Shown: positions 1 to 6,936, numbered from the stretch's first letter. The stretch is DNA of 17,006 bases from Pseudomonadota bacterium (GCA_015222915.1 JADFWE010000406.1:1-17006), one strand, 5' to 3'. Made by a program: numbers and translations. The notes: generated from the sequence alone by a model not told the origin.

Positions 1-245
1 GGGAAAATGATTTAGTCACAATAGTTCATTATCTATGTAATTTATAAAAGTCGGTACTTCATCCAGTGGTAATTATGCGTTTCAGGTCTTGAGCCTTAGC
101 GGACATCAAAAGCATTAAAGAATTGCTCTCGCAGAGGCGCAAAGGCGCAGAGAAAAACCTTATATATTTCACGTCATTGCGCCTCTGCGAGAAATACTTC
201 TTTAGTCTGTTCCTGACCGAACCGATCCTTCATTAGTCACACAAA
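1..245. other. Intergenic region downstream of rmuC
   Basis: No convincing gene is seen on either strand. The only clear structure is the inverted-repeat element at about 116-204, listed separately. A 9-base word, TTAGTCACA, occurs at 12-20 and again at 233-241, either side of that element; it is too short to interpret. The gene on the left lies outside the window. Confidence 0.5.
116..204. repeat. Long inverted-repeat (palindromic) intergenic element
   Basis: Two perfect 16-base arms, TCTCGCAGAGGCGCAA at 127-142 and its reverse complement at 177-192, enclose a 34-base loop. After a short mismatch the pairing resumes outside, TAAAGAA at 116-122 against TTCTTTA at 198-204. The loop begins with a second, imperfect copy of the arm motif (GGCGCAGAG, 144-152). 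It lies 3' of rmuC, where it could form a stem in the rmuC transcript, but no T-run follows the stem on the minus strand, so it is not a canonical terminator. GCAGAGGCGCA-type palindromes are, as I recall, dispersed repeats in several environmental bacteria; this was not checked. Confidence 0.8.
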
Positions 246-1643
246 TCATTCCTTTACATCTGCATCCAATAACTCAACATCTTCATCCTTCAGCTCAACC
301 TTCTCTATCTTCTCGAACCGGCTGCTGATCTTGTTCGCTGAGATATGTACATCAGTAACATCCTTGTTAGCCTGTTGAATATGCTTCGAAAGGCTGTTCA
401 TGCGTGTTCTGAATCGGTCAAAATCTTTTGCCAGGCTCACCAGGTGTTCCTGAATGACATGCACCTGTTTGCGTGTTGCGGAATCTTTTAATACGGCTCT
501 CGCCGTAGTCAATACGGCCATCAATGTGGTCGGCGACACCATCCACACCCGTGCGCGCTGCGCTTCATCGACCAGTTGCGGCTGGTGCGCATGTATCTCA
601 GCGAACACCGCTTCTGCCGGAATAAACATGATGGCACCGTCGGCGGTTTCATTTTCGATAATATATTTGTCTGCGATATCTTTTATATGCTTCTTAATGT
701 CCAGACGAAACTGTTTTTCAGCGCCTATACGGTCGGCATCACTGGCCTCATCATCCATCATCTTCTGAAAAGAATTAAGCGGGAATTTTGAATCGATCGC
801 GATGTGCCCGGTGGGGTCCGGCAAGAACATCATACAATCTACGCGTGTACCGTTAGTTAGCGTGTACTGTAATTCATAGCTGCCTTCCGGCATGATGTTG
901 CTTATCAGGCCGGCCATCTGCACTTCACCGAAAGCGCCGCGCGAACGCTTGTCGGTTAATACTTCCTGCAGGCTCACCACGTTACTAGAGAGCTCGGTGA
1001 TTCGTTTCTGCGCTTCATCGATCAGCGCCAGCCGTTTCACCACGTCGGTAAAAGTCTCGGTAGTTTTTTCAAAACCTTTATTCAGCCGCTGCTCTACCTG
1101 GCCGCTGATGTCATTCAGCCGTTTTTGCAGAAGCTCATGCAGTTCATTATTTGATTTGGCAAAACTGGCGATGCTGTCCTTTGACATCTCACCCAGACGT
1201 TTTTCGATGCTGTGCTGCATATTGCCGAAACGCTGCTCGAAATCAGATTTTATCTTCTGCAGATCCTGTAATTGCTGCTGCATACTCTGCTGCATTTCCT
1301 TGTTTGATACGGCCATACGTTCGACCGATGCCTGCGACATCTCACCCAGCCTTTTCTCCAGCGCATGCTGCACCTCACCAAAACGCTGCTCCATCTTCAG
1401 CTGCATACTGTTCTGCGCTTCCATCATATCGCTGCGGCTACTCTGGAAATTACTCTGAAAACTTTCCTGAAATACCTGCACGCTGCGCGACTGTTCAGCC
1501 GATTTTTCTTCCAGTTCAGAAAATTTATCCTCAAGATATTTATTCTGGCGCAGGGAAAATACCAGCAGCATGATGCTTATCAGAGCTAACATGACAAGCA
1601 CGGTTATTTCCCATTCGCTAAAATGTAAATTACCTATTTGCAT
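246..1643 (-). CDS. rmuC: DNA recombination protein RmuC homolog
   Basis: The 465-residue product has the RmuC layout. A single N-terminal membrane segment (about residues 12-31) comes first, then a long coiled coil rich in Gln, Glu and Lys (about 35-230), then the C-terminal RmuC domain. That domain is marked by RGAFGE (235-240) and AIDSKFPL (282-289), the family's A-D-[AS]-K-[FY]-P-type signature. RmuC is a membrane-anchored protein linked to suppression of inversions and rearrangements at short inverted repeats; it resembles SMC-like and restriction-endonuclease-fold proteins, and its biochemistry is still poorly known. The coiled coil contains a duplicated segment: EQRFG, EKRLGEMS and SN[KN]E recur 51 residues apart (from residues 85 and 136). 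The start is ATG with no clear Shine-Dalgarno. The gene is divergent from the Rieske gene, with 57 bases between the starts. Confidence 0.93.
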   Translation of the reverse strand: MQIGNLHFSEWEITVLVMLALISIMLLVFSLRQNKYLEDKFSELEEKSAEQSRSVQVFQESFQSNFQSSRSDMMEAQNSMQLKMEQRFGEVQHALEKRLGEMSQASVERMAVSNKEMQQSMQQQLQDLQKIKSDFEQRFGNMQHSIEKRLGEMSKDSIASFAKSNNELHELLQKRLNDISGQVEQRLNKGFEKTTETFTDVVKRLALIDEAQKRITELSSNVVSLQEVLTDKRSRGAFGEVQMAGLISNIMPEGSYELQYTLTNGTRVDCMMFLPDPTGHIAIDSKFPLNSFQKMMDDEASDADRIGAEKQFRLDIKKHIKDIADKYIIENETADGAIMFIPAEAVFAEIHAHQPQLVDEAQRARVWMVSPTTLMAVLTTARAVLKDSATRKQVHVIQEHLVSLAKDFDRFRTRMNSLSKHIQQANKDVTDVHISANKISSRFEKIEKVELKDEDVELLDADVKE

Positions 1644-1664
1644 AAATACTGACCACTACTGCGA

Positions 1665-1670
1665 TATAAT
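1665..1670 (+). promoter_or_regulatory. Possible -10 box for the Rieske gene
   Basis: A perfect TATAAT sits in the 57-base gap between the divergent rmuC and Rieske genes, placing a start about 24 bases before the GTG of the Rieske gene. No good -35 box lies at the correct distance (TTGCAT at 1638-1643 is 21 bases away). The gap is AT-rich, so the match could be chance. Confidence 0.3.
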
Positions 1671-1700
1671 TATTATTTTGACGCTACTCTACCATACGAC

Positions 1701-2033
1701 GTGACACACATTCTCTGCAAAACCTCTGATATCAAAGACCCCGGCAGCAAAAGTTTCCAGTTGAAAATACGACGCAAGACCCGCGATATTTTTGTGGTAC
1801 ACAAGGACGGGCAGGTTTTCGCTTATTACAATCAGTGCCCGCATACCGGGATCAATCTGGAATGGCAGGAAGACCAGTTTCTTGACCTGGATAACGCGCT
1901 TATACAATGCGCGTCACATGGCGCACTGTTCACCATCGATTCAGGCGAATGCATCGCCGGTCCCTGTGCCGGTGATGCACTGCAACCGATCCCTTTGATC
2001 ATCGATGACGATACCGTCATCCTCGATATATGA
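1701..2033 (+). CDS. Small Rieske-type [2Fe-2S] protein
   Basis: The product is 110 residues and consists almost wholly of one Rieske domain. The cluster ligands are visible as C46-P-H48 (in NQCPHTG) and C70-A-S-H73 (in QCASHGALF), the usual CxH and CxxH pair. The later GECIAGPC segment (82-89) is also typical of the fold. With no signal peptide or membrane segment, it is probably a soluble cytoplasmic electron carrier or the ferredoxin part of an oxygenase system, but no oxygenase or reductase gene lies nearby. The start is GTG at 1701; there is no other Met in the protein, so an ATG start inside it is excluded. No clear Shine-Dalgarno precedes it. A probable terminator follows at about 2137-2166. 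The physiological partner is unknown. Confidence 0.88.
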   Translation: MTHILCKTSDIKDPGSKSFQLKIRRKTRDIFVVHKDGQVFAYYNQCPHTGINLEWQEDQFLDLDNALIQCASHGALFTIDSGECIAGPCAGDALQPIPLIIDDDTVILDI

Positions 2034-2136
2034 GATACCCCCTGTCTATGTAACTCTCATTATCCAGCTATTTCCATTACGGGCTATCGCCTTATCAACA
2101 ACGGCATATTTCTTCCCTCTACCTTTTACAGAATTA

Positions 2137-2166
2137 AAAGCCGGCAGCCCTGCCGGGCGTTGTTTT
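2137..2166 (+). terminator. Probable rho-independent terminator of the Rieske gene
   Basis: A 6-base stem CCGGCA (2141-2146) / TGCCGG (2151-2156) encloses a GCCC loop. AAAAG precedes it and TTGTTTT follows closely. It lies about 100 bases after the Rieske stop codon and upstream of the tusA promoter. The T-run is interrupted by one G and separated from the stem by a few bases, so strength is uncertain. Confidence 0.5.
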
Positions 2167-2252
2167 CAGGATCTGGCCAATATCAGCGGTTCCTTTCCGG
2201 TCTATTTCGGGTCCAGATCCAGATAAAAAACGACTTTTTTCACATCTCGCAC

Positions 2253-2281
2253 TTGACACAGAGAACTTTATCTCGTATGTT
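2253..2281 (+). promoter_or_regulatory. Sigma70-type promoter of tusA-tetR
   Basis: A perfect -35 TTGACA (2253-2258) is followed after 17 bases by TATGTT (2276-2281), a good -10. The expected start, near 2288, lies inside the palindrome at 2279-2298 and leaves a leader of roughly 57 bases before tusA. This is the best promoter match in the window. Confidence 0.72.
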
Positions 2282-2298
2282 AGTGAACGTTTACTTAC
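2279..2298. promoter_or_regulatory. Operator-like palindrome at the tusA transcription start
   Basis: The half-sites GTTAGTGAAC and GTTTACTTAC match as an inverted repeat at 8 of 10 positions with no spacer. The site overlaps the end of the -10 box and the likely start point, where a bound repressor would block transcription. Size and symmetry suit a TetR-family operator, and such a regulator is encoded as the second gene of the unit (2615-3256). That the two belong together is inference from position. Confidence 0.55.
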
Positions 2299-2344
2299 TA
2301 TAAATAAACATTATTCCATTTACATAAATAAGTGAGGAAGTATC

Positions 2345-2578
2345 ATGAGTGACTTTGATTCAGAATTAGATGCCAGCGGTTTAAACTGTCCACTGCCTAT
2401 CCTGCGCGCTAAAAAAGCAATCTCAGCTTTAGATGCAGGTCAGACCCTGAAAATCATCGCAACTGACCCGGGCTCTGTTAAAGATTTCGAAGCTTTCTGT
2501 AAACAGACAGGTAACGAGCTGAAATCAAGCGGTGAAGAAGACGGTAAATTCGTTTTCATGATTCAGAAAGCTGCCTAA
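2345..2578 (+). CDS. tusA: TusA-family sulfur-carrier protein
   Basis: The 77-residue product has the TusA/SirA/YeeD-family signature C15-P-L-P near the N-terminus (in GLNCPLPILRAKKAI), followed by the typical T-D-P-G-S region (residues 45-49) and a C-terminal beta strand. Cys15 would carry sulfur as a persulfide. Family members feed sulfur to tRNA thiolation, molybdenum cofactor synthesis or, in sulfur oxidisers, to Dsr or Hdr-like pathways; none of those partners is in the window, so the exact role is open. A good Shine-Dalgarno (GAGGA, 2334-2338) lies 6 bases before the ATG, the clearest in the window, and the promoter is strong, which suggests high expression. tetR follows after 36 bases, probably in the same transcript. 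It could be a TusA-like paralog rather than the tRNA-modification TusA itself. Confidence 0.9.
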   Translation: MSDFDSELDASGLNCPLPILRAKKAISALDAGQTLKIIATDPGSVKDFEAFCKQTGNELKSSGEEDGKFVFMIQKAA

Positions 2579-2589
2579 GTAGTCTTTAA

Positions 2590-2613
2590 GGATATTTAAA
2601 AGGGATATTTAAA
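2590..2613 (+). repeat. Short direct repeat in the tusA-tetR gap
   Basis: GGATATTTAAA occurs twice, at 2590-2600 and 2603-2613, with a period of 13 bases, just before the TTG start of tetR. The second copy starts within AAAAGGG, the only candidate Shine-Dalgarno for tetR, so the duplication affects the spacing of that start. Confidence 0.6.
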
Positions 2614-2614
2614 G

Positions 2615-3256
2615 TTGAGCAATCGACTTTCCGGCCCTGAGCGCAAAGAGACCATTCTTTCTGCTGCTCAGGGCCTTTTTGCCAGTAAAGGATTTCACGG
2701 CGTATCCGTTGACGAGATTGCACGCGCGGTCAACGTCAGCCCCGCCATCCTGTACCGGCATTTCGCCTCCAAGCAGACACTCTATAACGCCGCTCTGGAA
2801 AAATTTTCTAACCAGCGTCAGAGTTATGTCGACACCATCGTCAAGCACGGCACCAGTTTTGAAGACGCCCTTGCCGGCATGACGCAGGTCTATATCAACA
2901 ATATCGCCGAAAACCCCGACATATTAAGGATAGAGCTGCACAGCCTGCTAGAAGGCAATATCGCTACCCTCGCTTTCTTCCAGAACCGCTGGAAAAGTTT
3001 TACCGATTACATCGAATTCGGTCTGAACGAGCACCTGCCCTACGATGTACCCGACCGGGAAAAGACCATATTAAGCGCCGGCCTGATGTTTCAGGGCATG
3101 GTAAGAGAAGTTTTAATCCAGAAATGCCTGCAGCCGCAAGACAGGCTGGTCGATCTCAGCCTGCACGAACTGAGTAATGAACTGGTCACCCTGTTCCTGC
3201 GCTCGATCGGCATCAGCAAACCACAGTTATCCCGTAAGGCGACGATTTCCAGTTAG
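2615..3256 (+). CDS. TetR/AcrR-family transcriptional regulator
   Basis: The 213-residue product begins with a TetR-type DNA-binding domain. The sequence around residues 10-55 shows the family pattern: ETILSAAQGLFASKGFHGVS, then the recognition region IARAVNVSPAILYRHFASK. The larger C-terminal half (about 60-205) is helical, as expected of a ligand-binding and dimerisation domain; the ligand is not predictable. The start is TTG at 2615. The next in-frame Met is near residue 89, after the DNA-binding domain, and an in-frame TAA lies at 2597-2599, so the start is well bounded. It is co-directional with tusA, 36 bases downstream, and probably shares its promoter. The palindrome at that promoter makes autorepression a reasonable inference. 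The stop is followed by 129 non-coding bases. Confidence 0.88.
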   Translation: MSNRLSGPERKETILSAAQGLFASKGFHGVSVDEIARAVNVSPAILYRHFASKQTLYNAALEKFSNQRQSYVDTIVKHGTSFEDALAGMTQVYINNIAENPDILRIELHSLLEGNIATLAFFQNRWKSFTDYIEFGLNEHLPYDVPDREKTILSAGLMFQGMVREVLIQKCLQPQDRLVDLSLHELSNELVTLFLRSIGISKPQLSRKATISS

Positions 3257-3293
3257 GTCCTATCCCGCCTCCCTGGGACTCCACCGCAACACC

Positions 3294-3314
3294 TTAAACT
3301 TCCTGAAGGTTTAA
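3294..3314. other. Small hairpin downstream of tetR
   Basis: TTAAACTTC (3294-3302) can pair with GAAGGTTTAA (3305-3314), giving nine pairs with one bulged G and a two-base loop that would need to open. No T-run follows, so it is a weak terminator candidate at best. It stands between tetR and the acidic small-protein gene. Confidence 0.3.
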
Positions 3315-3385
3315 ATCGGCAATTTCCGGTAAAATAAAGCCCACCCGAAAAACCAGAGCTGTACCTTCAATACACGATAAAGATT

Positions 3386-3676
3386 ATGCCCCTAACAACA
3401 AAGAAAAAAATTGAAACCCGTGACCGCCTGAGCCGTGACCCTGATTTTCGTGACGCCTTTTTAATCGAAGCGCGCAATATGTATAAAAACGCTCTGCGGT
3501 TTAGCGATAACCTGGAAGATGAGATCAACCGCTTCGAGCAGATCATGGGCGCCGAGCCAGATACCTATGAACTCATGGAAGGTGAACTTGACGAGATCGA
3601 CATCTTCGAAAAAATACTGGACGCATACGACAGCCAGTTGCTCGAAGACGAAAAAGACAACAGCACGATAAACTGA
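3386..3676 (+). CDS. Small acidic protein of unknown function
   Basis: I do not recognise this 96-residue product. It begins with a basic stretch (TTKKKIETRDRLSRD, about residues 4-18) and becomes strongly acidic, with many Glu and Asp in a predicted helical C-terminal half (DNLEDEINRFEQIM, then DEIDIFEKILDAYDSQ). It has no Cys, signal peptide or membrane segment, so a soluble helical cytoplasmic protein is likely. The codon pattern resembles its neighbours, which supports it being real, and the frame is unopposed by a better candidate on either strand. The start ATG lacks a clear Shine-Dalgarno. It is separated from tetR by 129 bases and from the lipoprotein gene by 110 bases, so shared transcription with either is uncertain. 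Confidence 0.62.
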   Translation: MPLTTKKKIETRDRLSRDPDFRDAFLIEARNMYKNALRFSDNLEDEINRFEQIMGAEPDTYELMEGELDEIDIFEKILDAYDSQLLEDEKDNSTIN

Positions 3677-3786
3677 TCTTTCAAATAACCACCGGAAACC
3701 ACGGAAGAAGCCTGCAGCCGCACAGATACCGGCTGCCATCCTGACGCATGAAAGCATCTTAAACCACAGACACGACACGCTGAACG

Positions 3787-4473
3787 ATGATGAAGAACCC
3801 TAAACCACTCACCACCCTGCCATTGATCCTGACGCTGCTGGCAAGCCTTGCCCTTGCCGCCTGCAGCCAACCGGCAGATGACCCGGAAGCCGCCGCAAAA
3901 AAATACTGGTTATACCTGCAGAACGGCAACATCAAAGAGGCCGAGAAACTCATCACCATCGATAGCAAACAGGCTTTCACCGGTCACATGAACAGAGTTA
4001 CGCCACGCACCCGGATCAATACCAGCGCGGCCAGAACCACGGTAGATACCACCATCACCTCAACAAATACAGACGCCAGTTTCAAGCATAGCGAAACCTT
4101 TAAAACTACGCTGGTACTCGAACAGGGCCAATGGAAGATCGATATCACGCAGACACCGATCCCGCCTGCACCGACCGCCAGAGAAGAGCAGATGCAGCAG
4201 ATGGCAGATGAACTCTCAGACACCATGCAGGATAATATCGAATCCATCGACGATGCCATGAACCAGGGCGTAAAACTGTTTAATGAAGCCATGCAGGAAG
4301 GCTCAAAAGAGATGAGCGACTCACTGTTAAAACTGATGAATGAACTCAACCGCTCGATGAAGGACTCCATCGAAACGATGAAGCAGCGCCGGCTTGAACA
4401 TCAGCAACAGCAGGAGCAGCAACCCCAACAGAGACCAGAGATTGATCCAGGAAAAGGCGAAGGAATGATCTAA
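3787..4473 (+). CDS. Lipoprotein with NTF2-like-type N-terminal region and helical Gln-rich tail
   Basis: The 228-residue product starts with a lipoprotein signal peptide: basic MMKNPK, a hydrophobic stretch (8-25) and the lipobox L23-A24-A25-C26. Ser at position +2 after the Cys favours outer-membrane sorting. Residues about 30-125 (AAAKKYWLYLQNGNIKEAEK, ending VLEQGQWKIDIT) look like the DUF4878/NTF2-like lipoprotein domain by pattern only. A Pro hinge (PIPPAPT, 124-130) leads to a long amphipathic, Met-rich helical region (about 131-205) that may form a coiled coil, then a Gln-rich tail (205-216). Function is unknown. The start may be ATG 3787 or 3790; no Shine-Dalgarno is evident. Lgt, encoded at the other end of the window, would be the modifying enzyme. 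Confidence 0.78.
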   Translation: MMKNPKPLTTLPLILTLLASLALAACSQPADDPEAAAKKYWLYLQNGNIKEAEKLITIDSKQAFTGHMNRVTPRTRINTSAARTTVDTTITSTNTDASFKHSETFKTTLVLEQGQWKIDITQTPIPPAPTAREEQMQQMADELSDTMQDNIESIDDAMNQGVKLFNEAMQEGSKEMSDSLLKLMNELNRSMKDSIETMKQRRLEHQQQQEQQPQQRPEIDPGKGEGMI

Positions 4474-4599
4474 ACGATCCCCGGAAGTCACTACATACAG
4501 GCAACTCGCCGTCAGCGCGAAAAGCCAGATCGGCGACGGAACAGGGTCTGAGGTGCTCACCGGCCCCGTTTAATTCATGAAACACCCTACTTCAAACGG

Positions 4600-4627
4600 T
4601 TGCTTTACACAAAAGTCCGAGTATAAT
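4600..4627 (+). promoter_or_regulatory. Probable promoter upstream of argD
   Basis: A consensus -10 TATAAT (4622-4627) has TTGCTT (4600-4605) 16 bases upstream as a -35. The start would fall near 4633-4635, only a few bases before the palindromic terminator-like hairpin at 4637-4662. No clear ARG box (ArgR operator) was recognised in this gap. Confidence 0.5.
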
Positions 4628-4636
4628 CAGACCTTT

Positions 4637-4670
4637 AAAGCGGTAGCCATGGCTACCGCTTTTGCTTTTT
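4637..4670 (+). terminator. Perfect palindrome with T-run: terminator or attenuator before argD
   Basis: AAAGCGGTAGCCA (4637-4649) and its exact reverse complement (4650-4662) form a 26-base perfect palindrome. A T-rich run continues to 4670 (ttttgcttttt). Folded, it gives an 11-base stem with a CATG loop and U-tract, a classic rho-independent terminator. It lies 164 bases after the lipoprotein gene and 62 bases before argD. It may end the upstream unit, but a good promoter lies directly in front of it, so attenuation of argD or a very short RNA are alternatives. Confidence 0.75.
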
Positions 4671-4732
4671 ATACAACAAATTAACCAGAACACCGGTACA
4701 TATCAGCCATATTTATCAGACAGAACAGAAAA

Positions 4733-5941
4733 ATGACAACTAACGAACACCTGATGAAAACCTACGCCCCTCTCGATGTTATTTTTGAACACGGTGAAGG
4801 CGCCTACCTGTGGGATACCAACGGCCAGAAATACCTGGATTCACTATGCGGTATCGCTGTCTGTGGCCTTGGCCATGCTCACCCTGCAGTAACAAAAGCC
4901 ATCTGTGATCAGGCAGGCAAACTGCTGCATACATCAAATCTTTACCAGATCGACAATCAGCAGCACCTCGCTGACCAGCTGTGTGAAGTCTCCGGCATGA
5001 GTCGTGTATTTTTCTCGAACTCCGGCGCTGAGGCCAATGAAGCGGCGATAAAGATCGCACGCCTGTTCGGTCATAAAAACGATATCGATAACCCGGCCAT
5101 CATCGTCATGGACAACAGTTTTCATGGCCGCACCATGGCGACACTGAGCGCTACCGGCAACCGGAAAGTACAGGCCGGTTTTGAACCGCTGGTACAGGGT
5201 TTCATCCGTGCGCCATATGATAATATCGCTGCCATAGAAAGTATCGCCGAGAACAATAACAACGTGGTCGCTATCCTGGTCGAACCGGTACAGGGCGAAG
5301 GCGGTATCCAGATCCCTGCGCCGGATTACCTGAACCGGTTGCGTGAGATCTGTGACCAGAACAACTGGTTGCTGATGCTGGATGAGATTCAGACCGGTAT
5401 GGGCCGCACCGGCGAGTGGTTTGCTTTCCAGCATAACAACATCCAGCCGGATGTGATGACGCTGGCCAAGGCACTGGGCAATGGTGTGCCTATCGGTGCC
5501 TGCCTGACTAATGAAAAGACCAGCGATGTCTTTCAGCCGGGCAACCATGGCTCGACCTTCGGCGGCAACCCGCTGATGTGCGCGACGGCTTCTGTCGTTA
5601 TCGATACCATCAAAACCGACAACCTGCAGAAGAAGGCAGGCGAGATGGGCGACTACCTCGTCAATGCATTTAAAGACAAGATCGGCCAGCTGGATGGCGT
5701 TCGTGAGATCCGCGGCCTTGGCCTGCTCATCGGTATCGAACTGGATAGTGAGCAGATGGAACAGGACTGCGCAAACCTGGTCAAACTGGCACTGGAACAA
5801 CACCTGCTGATCAATGTAACAGCGGGCAATGTTATCCGTTTACTGCCACCACTGATCCTCGATCAGCAACAAGCTGACATCATCGTTGATACCGTAAGCA
5901 AACTGGTTATCGATTCGCTACAGAACAAAGCTGCCGCATAA
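4733..5941 (+). CDS. argD: Acetylornithine aminotransferase
   Basis: The 402-residue product is a class III PLP-dependent aminotransferase close to ArgD. Visible family features are GIAVCGLGHAHP (40-51), FFSNSGAEANEAAIK (93-107), the PLP-stacking SFHGRT (129-134), LDEIQTGMGRTG (216-227) with D217 contacting the pyridine nitrogen, and the Schiff-base lysine K246 in TLAKALGNG. STFGGNPL (274-281) completes the active site. It converts N-acetylglutamate semialdehyde to N-acetylornithine with glutamate in arginine synthesis and, in many bacteria, also acts as succinyldiaminopimelate aminotransferase in lysine synthesis. Length is typical. argF follows after 36 bases, supporting the ArgD assignment over astC, gabT or other relatives. 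The start ATG has only a weak AGAACAGAA-type ribosome site. A terminator-like palindrome precedes the gene. Confidence 0.93.
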   Translation: MTTNEHLMKTYAPLDVIFEHGEGAYLWDTNGQKYLDSLCGIAVCGLGHAHPAVTKAICDQAGKLLHTSNLYQIDNQQHLADQLCEVSGMSRVFFSNSGAEANEAAIKIARLFGHKNDIDNPAIIVMDNSFHGRTMATLSATGNRKVQAGFEPLVQGFIRAPYDNIAAIESIAENNNNVVAILVEPVQGEGGIQIPAPDYLNRLREICDQNNWLLMLDEIQTGMGRTGEWFAFQHNNIQPDVMTLAKALGNGVPIGACLTNEKTSDVFQPGNHGSTFGGNPLMCATASVVIDTIKTDNLQKKAGEMGDYLVNAFKDKIGQLDGVREIRGLGLLIGIELDSEQMEQDCANLVKLALEQHLLINVTAGNVIRLLPPLILDQQQADIIVDTVSKLVIDSLQNKAAA

Positions 5942-5977
5942 ACGGCTGCAAGCTTAAAGTTATACGACACAAACAAC

Positions 5978-6913
5978 ATGAATACTTCGACTATGTCTGC
6001 CACCAACAAAACACTGCGGCACTTTCTAACGTTAACCGACCTGGATGCTTCTGAGTTCAGAGCATTGATTACACGCGCTATCGAATTAAAAACCATGCAG
6101 CACCAGGGTAAGATTTTTGAACCGCTGAAGAACAAGGTGCTGGCGATGATCTTTGAAAAATCATCAACCCGTACGCGTGTTTCATTTGAATCCGGTATGG
6201 CGCAGTTCGGCGGTCATGCCATCTTTCTGTCACCGCGTGATACACAGCTCGGTCGCGGCGAACCTATAGAAGACAGTGCCCGTGTCCTGTCGAGCATGAC
6301 TGACTGTCTGATGGTGCGCACCTTTGAACATGAAAAAGCTGAGACACTGGCGAGGCATTCTTCTGTGCCGGTGATCAACGGCCTGACCGACGATGTCCAT
6401 CCCTGCCAGCTACTGGCCGACATGCAGACCTACTTCGAACACCGCGGTGACATCAAAGGCAAGACCGTCACCTGGGTCGGAGATGGCAACAACATGTGTC
6501 ACTCCTATATGCACGCAGCAAAGATCCTTGAATTCAAGCTGATCATCGCCTGTCCACAGGGCTTTGAACCTCAGCAGAAATTTATCGATGAGACCCGAGA
6601 TTTTATCGAGATCACCCAGGACGTATCTGCTGCCTGCACCGACAGCGACCTGATCGTAACCGATGTCTGGGCGAGCATGGGGCAGGAAGAAGAACAGAAG
6701 ATTCGTGAACAGGCATTCAGTGATTACCAGGTGACGGATAAGTTGATGGCACTGGCCAACGACGACGCTCTGTTCATGCATTGCCTGCCTGCGCATCGCG
6801 GCGAAGAAGTCAGCGCGGATGTTATCGACGGATCGAAGAGCGTGGTATGGGATGAAGCTGAGAACAGGTTACACGCACAAAAAGCACTGTTAGAATTCTT
6901 GCTCGTAGACTAA
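5978..6913 (+). CDS. argF: Ornithine carbamoyltransferase
   Basis: The 311-residue product carries all OTCase signatures: the carbamoyl-phosphate loop STRTR (63-67), HPCQ (141-144) and the ornithine-binding [10 protein letters not shown] (268-277) with its catalytic Cys269. DVWASMGQE (229-237) is the D-x-x-x-SMG motif that favours ornithine over aspartate. It joins carbamoyl phosphate and ornithine to give citrulline in arginine synthesis, normally as a cytoplasmic trimer. It forms a pair with argD 36 bases upstream and ends only 23 bases before lptD, so read-through into the outer-membrane cluster is possible. The start may be ATG 5978 or ATG 5993 (residue 6); neither has a clear Shine-Dalgarno. 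Length suits the shorter bacterial form. Confidence 0.95.
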   Translation: MNTSTMSATNKTLRHFLTLTDLDASEFRALITRAIELKTMQHQGKIFEPLKNKVLAMIFEKSSTRTRVSFESGMAQFGGHAIFLSPRDTQLGRGEPIEDSARVLSSMTDCLMVRTFEHEKAETLARHSSVPVINGLTDDVHPCQLLADMQTYFEHRGDIKGKTVTWVGDGNNMCHSYMHAAKILEFKLIIACPQGFEPQQKFIDETRDFIEITQDVSAACTDSDLIVTDVWASMGQEEEQKIREQAFSDYQVTDKLMALANDDALFMHCLPAHRGEEVSADVIDGSKSVVWDEAENRLHAQKALLEFLLVD

Positions 6914-6936
6914 TCCAACAATTCACGACACATTAT

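Larger units (their letters stand above)
2034..2344. other. 311-base intergenic region between the Rieske gene and tusA
   Basis: I see no supported gene here. A reading frame at 2005-2226 overlaps the Rieske gene end and resembles nothing. The region holds a terminator-like hairpin (about 2137-2166), a sigma70-type promoter (2253-2281), and a palindromic operator-like site (2279-2298). The stretch from 2234 to 2333 becomes clearly AT-rich, as expected of a regulatory region for tusA. Confidence 0.6.

Noticed and set aside
12..241. Direct repeat TTAGTCACA flanking the left palindromic element, as target-site duplication
   Set aside because: The copies are 9 bases long but lie about 100 and 30 bases away from the element ends, so they do not mark an insertion.
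892..1458. Open frame of 188 codons on the plus strand within rmuC
   Set aside because: It is rich in Ser and Cys with no domain, the usual look of a shadow of the Gln/Glu-rich coiled-coil coding strand; rmuC is clear on the minus strand.
2005..2226. Open frame of 73 codons after the Rieske gene
   Set aside because: It overlaps the end of the Rieske gene, lacks a ribosome site, runs through the probable terminator and resembles no protein.
2345..3256. A complete sulfur-oxidation locus around tusA
   Set aside because: No dsr, sox, hdr, rhodanese or DsrE-like gene is in the window; only tusA supports the idea.
4495..4565. GC-rich hairpin (CCGTC/GACGG) after the lipoprotein gene
   Set aside because: Only five pairs, a long loop and no T-run; the palindrome at 4637 is a far better terminator.
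4934..5803. Long open frame of 289 codons on the minus strand, opposite argD
   Set aside because: The plus-strand frame encodes a complete, unmistakable ArgD. The opposite frame has no recognisable motif and is explained by codon bias.
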